From positions 62,001-126,000 of the forward strand of contig NZ_BMTV01000009.1 of assembly GCF_014649855.1 (NCBI RefSeq): 64,000 nucleotides of DNA, written 5' to 3'. Numbering within the stretch: position 1 is the stretch's first letter; each line of letters starts with the position of its first letter. The notes beneath the pieces are model-generated. The model made no database searches. It saw only the letters and a list, made by a program, of their open reading frames with translations, and was not told the DNA's origin. Made by a program: the position numbers and the translations under genes. Below are positions 33,117-40,176 of this stretch, one piece after another. Source of the DNA: Streptomyces roseolus. Its GTDB lineage: Bacteria > Actinomycetota > Actinomycetes > Streptomycetales > Streptomycetaceae.

Positions 33117-35144
33117 GTGAGATCCACGCCCAGCCGCCGTGCCACCGCGACCGGCGCACTCGTCGCAGCCGCCGCCATGCTCGCCGTCGGCGTCCAGGCC
33201 GGCAGCGCCTCCGCCGACAACCCCGGCACGGCCGCCGCCCCGGCGTCGGCCCTCGGGAAGGTCAACCCGGGCAAGCTCCCCGCCGACCTCTCCCCCGCCC
33301 AGCGCACCGCGCTGATCAAGGCCGCCGACGCCGACAAGGCCGAGACGGCCAAGGAGCTGGGCCTCGGCAGCCAGGAGAAGCTCGTCGTCCGCGACGTGGT
33401 CCAGGACCGCGACGGCACCACCCACACGCGCTACGAGCGCACCTACGCGGGCCTCCCGGTCCTCGGCGGCGACCTGATCGTGGCCGAGACCGAGGCCGGC
33501 ACCACCACCGGCGTCGCCAAGTCCTCCCGCGCGGAGCTGAAGAACGTCGACCTCGCGGCCACCGTCGCCCCCGCCGCCGCGGAGAAGCAGGCCGTCGGCC
33601 TGGCCGCCGCCGAGGGCTCGAAGGCCACCAAGAGCGAGCGCGCGCCGCGCAAGGTCGTCTGGATGGGCCAGGGCGGCGCCCCGGTCCTCGCGTACGAGAC
33701 CGTCGTCGGCGGCCTCCAGCACGACGGCACGCCGAACGAGCTGCACGTCGTCACCGACGCCAAGACCGGCGCCAAGCTGTACGAGTGGCAGGCCGTGCAC
33801 AACGGCACCGGCAACACCCAGTACAGCGGCCAGGTCACGCTCGGCACCGCGCCCTCGTACACCCTGACCGACACCGGCCGCGGCAACCACAAGACGTACA
33901 ACCTCAACCGCGGCACCTCCGGCACCGGCACGCTCTTCTCCGGCGCGGACGACGTCTGGGGCGACGGCACCCCGACCAACCTGGAGACGGCCGGCGCCGA
34001 CGCCCACTACGGCGCCGCGCTCACCTGGGACTACTACAAGAACGTGCACGGCCGCAGCGGCATCCGCGGCGACGGCGTCGGCGCGTACTCCCGGGTCCAC
34101 TACGGCAACGCCTACGTCAACGCCTTCTGGCAGGACTCCTGCTTCTGCATGACGTACGGCGACGGCGCGAACAACGCCAAGCCGCTCACCTCCATCGACG
34201 TGGCCGCCCACGAGATGACCCACGGCCTGACCTCGGTCACGGCCAAGCTCGTCTACAGCGGCGAGTCCGGCGGCCTCAACGAGGCGACCTCCGACATCTT
34301 CGCGGCGGCCGTCGAGTTCTACGCCAACAACCCCAAGGACCCGGGCGACTACCTCGTCGGCGAGAAGATCGACATCCGCGGCAACGGCACCCCGCTCCGC
34401 TACATGGACAAGCCCAGCAAGGACGGCTCGTCCAAGGACGCGTGGTACTCGGGCATCGGCTCGATCGACGTCCACTACTCCTCGGGCCCGGCGAACCACT
34501 TCTTCTACCTGCTCTCCGAGGGCAGCGGCGTCAAGACCGTCAACGGCGTGACCTACGACTCGCCGACCTCCGACGGCCTGCCGGTCACCGGCATCGGCAT
34601 CGACAAGGCCCGGATGATCTGGTTCAAGGCCCTCACCACCAAGTGGACCTCGTCCACCAACTACGCGGGCGCCCGCACCGGCACGGTCGCGGCCGCCGAG
34701 GAGCTGTACGGCGCCGGCAGCCCCGAGGCCCTCGCCGTCCAGCACGCCTGGGCCGGCGTCAACGTCGGCACCCGCCCCGGCGGCACCACCCCCGGCAAGG
34801 TCTTCGAGAACACCGCCGACGTCGCCATCCCGGACTCCCCCGGCGCCGCGGTGACCTCGACGGTCAACGTCACCGGCGTCACCGGCAACGCCCCGAGCAA
34901 CCTCTCCGTCGGCGTGGACATCGTCCACACCTACATCGGTGACCTCGTGGTCGACCTCGTCGCCCCCGACGGCTCGGTCTACAACCTGCACAACCGCTCC
35001 GGCGGCAGTGCGAACAACATCGCCCAGACCTACACCGTGAACGCCTCCTCCGAGGTCGCCAACGGCGCCTGGAAGCTCCGCGTCCAGGACAAGGCCGGGG
35101 CCGACACCGGCTACATCAACGGCTTCAAGCTGACCTTCCCGTAA
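33117..35144 (+). CDS. Secreted M4 (thermolysin-type) metalloprotease with P domain
   Basis: Secreted zinc endopeptidase of 675 residues. The GTG start has AAAAGGAG 7 bases upstream. A Sec signal peptide ends near ASA (residues 31-33). An FTP/PepSY propeptide region follows (VQDRDGTTHTRYERTYAGLPVLGGDLIVAE). The catalytic domain has the zinc motif AAHEMTHG with His365, Glu366 and His369, and the third ligand Glu389 in SGGLNEATSD. From about residue 560 a proprotein-convertase P domain (IVHTYIGDLVVDLVAPDGSVYNL...GYINGFKLTF) completes the protein. The domain order fits Streptomyces neutral proteases involved in extracellular protein degradation and mycelial development. Confidence 0.94.
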   Translation: MRSTPSRRATATGALVAAAAMLAVGVQAGSASADNPGTAAAPASALGKVNPGKLPADLSPAQRTALIKAADADKAETAKELGLGSQEKLVVRDVVQDRDGTTHTRYERTYAGLPVLGGDLIVAETEAGTTTGVAKSSRAELKNVDLAATVAPAAAEKQAVGLAAAEGSKATKSERAPRKVVWMGQGGAPVLAYETVVGGLQHDGTPNELHVVTDAKTGAKLYEWQAVHNGTGNTQYSGQVTLGTAPSYTLTDTGRGNHKTYNLNRGTSGTGTLFSGADDVWGDGTPTNLETAGADAHYGAALTWDYYKNVHGRSGIRGDGVGAYSRVHYGNAYVNAFWQDSCFCMTYGDGANNAKPLTSIDVAAHEMTHGLTSVTAKLVYSGESGGLNEATSDIFAAAVEFYANNPKDPGDYLVGEKIDIRGNGTPLRYMDKPSKDGSSKDAWYSGIGSIDVHYSSGPANHFFYLLSEGSGVKTVNGVTYDSPTSDGLPVTGIGIDKARMIWFKALTTKWTSSTNYAGARTGTVAAAEELYGAGSPEALAVQHAWAGVNVGTRPGGTTPGKVFENTADVAIPDSPGAAVTSTVNVTGVTGNAPSNLSVGVDIVHTYIGDLVVDLVAPDGSVYNLHNRSGGSANNIAQTYTVNASSEVANGAWKLRVQDKAGADTGYINGFKLTFP

Positions 35145-35176
35145 CCCGGGAGGCACGGCCCGAGGCAGCGCGCGAC

Positions 35177-35211
35177 GGACGCCCGGAGGGATCCCATCCC
35201 TCCGGGCGTCC
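35177..35211 (+). terminator. Bidirectional terminator between the protease and histidine kinase genes
   Basis: A 16-bp perfect stem, arms 35177-35192 and 35196-35211, with a CCC loop. It lies 32 bases after the protease stop and 6 bases before the stop of the converging kinase gene. Confidence 0.85.
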
Positions 35212-35217
35212 GCCCGT

Positions 35218-36735
35218 TCACCCCAGCTCGTCCCGCGAGCTCAGCCGCCCGCCGGTGAAGCACAGCCGGTAGACCGGCACCTCCGCGAAGACCGTCGCCC
35301 GGTAGTACCGGCACTCGTCCGCGCCCACCGGCTCCGGCGGCAGCCCCGCCGGCGGCGCCTCCAGGGCGTGGTCGGGCAGGTCCTCCACCAGCTCCGCGTA
35401 CTCCTGGCCGACCAGCAGCCGCGCGTAGTTGTCGGGCTCCAGGTACGAGCGGGACTGCGACCACAGCGCCACGCCCGCCGTCAGCACCGACAGCGCCGCG
35501 AGCAGCGCCAGCGGGATCCAGATCGCCCGCACCAGGTCCTTCCGCACCCGGCGGCGGGCCCGGTCCAGCTCCCGGGCCGAGGTCGGCGCGGCCGGCACCG
35601 CGGCCGGCGTCCGCCGCGGCAGCACGGCCGTCAGCGCGAAGCCGCCGCCGCGCACCGGACCGTGGGTCAGGGTGCCGCCCGCGAGCCGGACCCGCTCGTC
35701 CAGGCCGACGAGCCCGAAGCCCCCGGAGCCGGACTCCCCGACCCCCTCGCCCGGCCCGCTCACCACCCGTACCGTCACCCGCGACGCGGCCTCCCGCAGC
35801 TCGACGGTGACGGCGGCGCCCGGGGCGTGCTTCGCCGCGTTCGTCAGCCCCTCCTGCACCACCCGGTGCAGCGCCCGGCCCGCCATGCCCGCCGGCTCCG
35901 GCACCGGCCCGTCCCCGCGCAGCGTCACGTCGAGCCCCGAGGCCCTGGCCCGGTCCACCAGCTCGCCCACCGTCTCGTCCGACGGCGTCGTCGGCGCCCC
36001 CTCGCCCTCCTCCCGCAGCACCCCGATGACGTCCCGCAACCGCTCGGTCGCCTCCGCCGCCGCCCGCCGCAGCTCGCCCGCCGCCCGCTGCTGCTCGGGC
36101 CCGAGCCCCGGATCCACCTCCAGGGCGCCCGCCCGCACCGCGATCAGCGCCAGGTCGTGGCCGAGGGAGTCGTGCATGTCGCCCGCGATCCGCGACCGCT
36201 CCCGCAGCCGCTCCCGGTCGGCGACCGCCGCCTGCTCCCGCTCCATCCGGTCGGCGAGCTCCCAGCCGCTGCGCACCAGCCGGTCGTACTGGCGGACGTA
36301 CCGGCCGACCAGCCAGGGCGCCACGATCGCCAGGGCGAGCGCCAGCATCAGGGTGAACCAGGGTCCCAGGGAGGTGCCGGTGAGCCGGGTGAGCACCAGA
36401 CCCACGGCGGCCACCGTCCCGAACAGCAAGAGCGAGCCGCGGGTGTGGTCCTGCCGCCGTCCGGCGAGATAGCCGAAGGCGACCAGGGCGAGGCTGTACG
36501 AGGGCGTGAACAGCTCCAGGGAGGCGGGCAGGCTCGCGGCGACCGTGACCGCGAGCGGCAGCAGCGGCCACCGGCGGCTGACGGCGACGCAGCCGCCGAG
36601 CACGGTGACCCCGGCGGCGACCTGGAACCAGGACCCGCCGTCGTTCGGGTCGGAGCGCAGCAGCACCGGGAGCGAGAGCAGCAGCCACAGCGCCAGGTCG
36701 AAGAGGCGCCGGCGCGCCGCCGGGACCTCAGGCAC
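35218..36735 (-). CDS. Sensor histidine kinase (NarL-type HisKA_3) with C-terminal membrane anchor
   Basis: A 505-residue kinase that should phosphorylate the response regulator encoded just upstream. Four to five helices fill residues 10-145. The HisKA_3 motif is DMHDSLGHDLALI with phospho-His188, and the ATPase has VVQEGLTNAAKHA and GGFGLVGLDERVRLAGG. Unusually, the kinase core is followed by another membrane helix (405-425, IPLALLAALSVLTAGVALW). An 80-residue terminal segment with two cysteines (Cys475 and Cys492) then probably lies outside the cell. The start overlaps the regulator's stop by 8 bases. The signal is unknown. Confidence 0.9.
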   Translation of the reverse strand: MPEVPAARRRLFDLALWLLLSLPVLLRSDPNDGGSWFQVAAGVTVLGGCVAVSRRWPLLPLAVTVAASLPASLELFTPSYSLALVAFGYLAGRRQDHTRGSLLLFGTVAAVGLVLTRLTGTSLGPWFTLMLALALAIVAPWLVGRYVRQYDRLVRSGWELADRMEREQAAVADRERLRERSRIAGDMHDSLGHDLALIAVRAGALEVDPGLGPEQQRAAGELRRAAAEATERLRDVIGVLREEGEGAPTTPSDETVGELVDRARASGLDVTLRGDGPVPEPAGMAGRALHRVVQEGLTNAAKHAPGAAVTVELREAASRVTVRVVSGPGEGVGESGSGGFGLVGLDERVRLAGGTLTHGPVRGGGFALTAVLPRRTPAAVPAAPTSARELDRARRRVRKDLVRAIWIPLALLAALSVLTAGVALWSQSRSYLEPDNYARLLVGQEYAELVEDLPDHALEAPPAGLPPEPVGADECRYYRATVFAEVPVYRLCFTGGRLSSRDELG

Positions 36736-37399
36736 CGGAGGGCCCCGGGGCGGCGGCGAGGCCCGCCTCGTGGGCGAGGACCGCGAGCTGGACGCGGTTG
36801 CGCAGGCCGAGGCGGGCGAGGACGGCGCTGACGTGGGCCTTCACGGTGCCCTCGACGACGTGCATGCGGGCGGCGATCTCCTGGTTGGAGCAGCCCGCGG
36901 AGAGCAGCGAGACGACCTCCCGCTCCCGGCCGGTGAGCGGGGCGAGCCGGGCCCGGGCGGCGGCGGCGCGGGTGAGCCGCTCGCCGCCGAGGGTGTCGAT
37001 GACCCGGCGGGCGACGGCCGGCGAGAGGGCGGCGCCGCCGGAGGCGACCGCGCGGACCCCGGCGATCAGCTCGCGCGGGTCGCCGGACTTCAGGAGGAAG
37101 CCGCCGACGCCGGTGCCGAGGGCCCGGGCGATGTAGTCGTCCTCGGAGAAGGTGGTGAGCATGACGACCGCGGTCTCCGGCAGGGTGCGGCGGAGCGCGT
37201 CGGCGGCGGCGAGGCCGTCGAGCCGGGGCATCCGGATGTCGAGGAGGGCGACGTCGGGCCGGTGGAGCCGGGCCAGCTCCACCGCCTCGTGTCCGTCGCC
37301 CGCCTCGGCGACCACCTCGATCCCCGGGTCGGTGGTGAGGATGGCCCGCACCCCGGCGCGGATCATCGTCTCGTCGTCGGCCAGCAACACCCTGATCAT
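36728..37399 (-). CDS. NarL/LuxR-type response regulator
   Basis: A 223-residue regulator: receiver domain (MIRVLLADDETMIRAGVRAIL; phospho-Asp in DVALLDIRMPRLDG; switch Thr in VVMLTTFSEDDY; Lys in GFLLKSGDP), then a LuxR-type DNA-binding domain (LTGREREVVSLLSAGCSNQEIAARMHVVEGTVKAHVSAVL). The start giving MIRVLLADDE is chosen over one 18 bases upstream because receivers begin at this point. It is cotranscribed with and overlaps the downstream histidine kinase. Its targets are unknown; the adjacent secreted protease on the other side is a possible one. Confidence 0.94.
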   Translation of the reverse strand: MIRVLLADDETMIRAGVRAILTTDPGIEVVAEAGDGHEAVELARLHRPDVALLDIRMPRLDGLAAADALRRTLPETAVVMLTTFSEDDYIARALGTGVGGFLLKSGDPRELIAGVRAVASGGAALSPAVARRVIDTLGGERLTRAAAARARLAPLTGREREVVSLLSAGCSNQEIAARMHVVEGTVKAHVSAVLARLGLRNRVQLAVLAHEAGLAAAPGPSGA

Positions 37400-37438
37400 G
37401 CCGTCCAGCCTAGGCACCCGCCCGGGCCCCGTCGGCGG

Positions 37439-39991
37439 CTACCTCAGGAGCACCCCCGCGCCCTCGCCGCCCGGGTCCTCGGGCAGCGCGATCAGGCCGG
37501 GTTCGGCGGGGTGGGCGAGGAGCGGGTGGGCGGGCAGCACGCGGACGGTGCAGCCGAAGGCGCCGGTGCGGTCGAGCTCCAGGGTGCCCGCGTAGGGCTG
37601 GCGGCCCTCCAGGTCGGGGCCGCCGACGGGCTTGAGGGCGACCGTGCGGGTGCCGGTGAGGGTGTCGTCGGCGTCGACGCGGCCGGTCACGGCCTGCACC
37701 TCGACGTCGTCCGGGGAGAGGCCGCCGAGTGCGACCCGCACCCGGACGCAGGGCGTGGCGCCCAGTTCCGCCCCCGCCTCGGCGAGGTCGTCGCCGATCT
37801 CCACGTGGTCCACCGAGACGCCCGGCCAGGCCGCCCGGACCCGGGCCTTCCAGGCGGCGAGCTCCCGCGCCCGGTCCGGGGTGAGCGCCCGGCGGGCCGC
37901 GGCGGCGGGGACGTACAGCCGTTCCACGTACTCGCGGACCATCCGGTCGGCGAGGACCTTGGGGCCGAGTTCGGTGAGGGTGCGGCGGACCATGGCGGTC
38001 CAGGCTGCGGGGACGCCGTCGGGGCCGCGGTCGTAGAAGCGGGGGGCGACCCGGCGCTCGATCAGTTCGTAGAGGGCGGCGGCCTCCAGGTCGTCGCGGC
38101 GCTCCTCGTCGGCCGCGGCGGCCCCGTCGGCGGTGGGGATGGCCCAGCCGAACTCGGGCTCGTACCACTCGTCCCACCAGCCGTCGAGGACGGAGAGGTT
38201 GAGGCAGCCGTTGAGGGCGGCCTTCATGCCGCTGGTGCCACAGGCCTCCAGGGGGCGGAGGGGGTTGTTGAGCCAGACGTCGCAGCCCGGGTAGAGGCCG
38301 CGGGCCATCTCCATGCCGTAGTCGGGCAGGAAGACGATCCGGTGCCGGACCCGGGGGTCGTCGGCGAAGCGGACCAGCTCCTGCACGAGCTTCTTGCCGC
38401 CGTCGTCGGCCGGGTGGGCCTTGCCGGCGACGACGAGCTGCACCGGCCTCTCGGGGTCGAGCAGCAGGGCGCGCAGCCGGTCCTTGTCGCGGAGCATCAG
38501 GGTGAGCCGCTTGTACGAGGGGACCCGGCGGGCGAAGCCGATGGTGAGGACGTCGGGGTCGAGGACGGCGTCGGTCCAGCCGAGTTCGGCGGCGGCCGCG
38601 CCGCGCTGCCGCCAGGAGGCGCGCAGCCGGTCCCGGACGTCGGCGACGAGCCGGGCGCGCAGGGTCCGGCGCAGCTCCCACAGCTCGCGGTCGCTCGCGT
38701 CGGGGCCGAGGCGGGCGGCTTCGGGGGCGGTCCAGGTGGGGGCGTGGACGCCGTTGGTGATGGAGGTGATCGGCACCTCCCCGGCGTCGAAGCCGGGCCA
38801 GAGTCCGGCGAACATCTCCCGGCTGACGGCGCCGTGGAGGGTGGAGACGCCGTTGGCGCGCTGGGCGAGGCGCAGGCCCATGGCGGCCATGTTGAAGACG
38901 CCGGGTTCGCCGCCGAGCGGGGTCTCGTCGCCGAGGGCGAGGATCCGGCCGGTGTCGAGGCCGGGCAGGGCGCCGTCGTCGCCGAGGTGGCGGGCGACGA
39001 GCTCCCGGTCGAAGCGGTCGATGCCGGCGGGGACGGGGGTGTGGGTGGTGAAGACGGTCCCGGCCCGCACGGTCTCCAGGGCGGCGTCGAAGTCGAGCCC
39101 CCCGCCCTGGAGTTCGCGGATCCGTTCGAGTCCGAGGAAGCCGGCGTGACCCTCGTTGGTGTGGAAGACCTCGGGCGCGGGGTGGCCGGTGAGCCGGGCG
39201 TACGTGCGGACGGCACGGACGCCGCCGATGCCGAGCAGCATCTCCTGGAGGAGCCGGTGCTCGCTGCCTCCGCCGTACAGCCGGTCGGTGACGGCCCGCT
39301 CGCCGGGGGCGTTCTCCTCGACGTCCGAGTCGAGCATGAGCAGCGGGACGCGGCCCACCTGCGCGACCCAGATGTGGGCGCGCAGGCTCCGCCCGCCGGG
39401 CAGGGCGAGCGCGATCCCCGCGGGGCCGCCGTCGGCCTCCCGGAGCAGGGAGACCGGCAGCTCGCCGGGGTCGAGGACGGGGTACTGCTCCTGCTGCCAG
39501 CCGTCCCTTCCGAGGGACTGCCGGAAGTAGCCGTGGCGGTAGAGCAGTCCGACGCCGATCAGGGGGACGCCGAGGTCGCTGGCGGCCTTGAGGTGGTCGC
39601 CGGCGAGGATGCCGAGCCCGCCGGAGTACTGGGGCAGGGCGGCGGCGACGCCGAACTCGGGCGAGAAGTAGGCGACGGCGGCGGGCCCGTCGCCCGGGCC
39701 GCGCTCCTGGTACCAGCGGGGCCGCTCCAGGTAGCCGTCGAGGTCCTCGGCGGCGAGGGCGAGCCTGCCGAGGAAGTCCCGGTCGGCGGCGAGCGCGGCG
39801 AGCCGGGACGCCTCCAGGGCACCGAGCACGCGGACGGGGTCGGCGCCCGCGAGCCCTTCGGGGGCCAGGGAATCGAAGAGGGCGCGGGTCGGCTCGTGCC
39901 ACGACCAGCGCAGATTGCGCGCCAGGGCGGCGAGGGGTCGAAGGGTGTCGGGGAGGACAGGACGCACGGTGAATCGACGGATTGCCTTCAC
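37439..39991 (-). CDS. glgP: Alpha-glucan (glycogen/maltodextrin) phosphorylase
   Basis: Releases glucose 1-phosphate from alpha-1,4-glucan ends. The GTG giving MKAIRRFTVRPVLPD was chosen because AAGGTG lies 8 bases upstream; a GTG three codons earlier is open. The 850-residue protein belongs to the bacterial GlgP group with a DUF3417 N-terminal region (LRPLAALARNLRWSWHEPTRALF). It has YSGGLGILAGDHLKAASDLG and VFHTNEGHAGFL. The PLP lysine is in ACGTSGMKAALNG near the C-terminal domain. In the S. coelicolor cluster I remember, glgP lies beside glgE; here a kinase gene and an AraC-type gene separate them. Confidence 0.94.
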   Translation of the reverse strand: MKAIRRFTVRPVLPDTLRPLAALARNLRWSWHEPTRALFDSLAPEGLAGADPVRVLGALEASRLAALAADRDFLGRLALAAEDLDGYLERPRWYQERGPGDGPAAVAYFSPEFGVAAALPQYSGGLGILAGDHLKAASDLGVPLIGVGLLYRHGYFRQSLGRDGWQQEQYPVLDPGELPVSLLREADGGPAGIALALPGGRSLRAHIWVAQVGRVPLLMLDSDVEENAPGERAVTDRLYGGGSEHRLLQEMLLGIGGVRAVRTYARLTGHPAPEVFHTNEGHAGFLGLERIRELQGGGLDFDAALETVRAGTVFTTHTPVPAGIDRFDRELVARHLGDDGALPGLDTGRILALGDETPLGGEPGVFNMAAMGLRLAQRANGVSTLHGAVSREMFAGLWPGFDAGEVPITSITNGVHAPTWTAPEAARLGPDASDRELWELRRTLRARLVADVRDRLRASWRQRGAAAAELGWTDAVLDPDVLTIGFARRVPSYKRLTLMLRDKDRLRALLLDPERPVQLVVAGKAHPADDGGKKLVQELVRFADDPRVRHRIVFLPDYGMEMARGLYPGCDVWLNNPLRPLEACGTSGMKAALNGCLNLSVLDGWWDEWYEPEFGWAIPTADGAAAADEERRDDLEAAALYELIERRVAPRFYDRGPDGVPAAWTAMVRRTLTELGPKVLADRMVREYVERLYVPAAAARRALTPDRARELAAWKARVRAAWPGVSVDHVEIGDDLAEAGAELGATPCVRVRVALGGLSPDDVEVQAVTGRVDADDTLTGTRTVALKPVGGPDLEGRQPYAGTLELDRTGAFGCTVRVLPAHPLLAHPAEPGLIALPEDPGGEGAGVLLR

Positions 39992-40113
39992 GTGTCCCAC
40001 CTTCGCAGGCCGGTGACGCTACGGGGCGGACGCACCACGCTGTGCGCCCGGCGTGCCGCCCCGAGTGTAGGAACCCGGGGCCGGTTCGGGGCGGGGCGCC
40101 CGGGGGCACGGGC

Positions 40114-40147
40114 GGGGCGCCCGGGGGCGCGTTCCCCCGGGCGCCCC
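40114..40147 (-). terminator. Terminator of the kinase-SBP gene
   Basis: A 14-bp perfect GC-only stem, arms 40114-40127 and 40134-40147, 6-base loop, 30 bases past the stop. A direct repeat of the left arm with flanking GC lies about 20 bases further left. Confidence 0.75.
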
Positions 40148-40176
40148 GGGCCGCGGGCCGGGGCGCCGGCCGGGCG

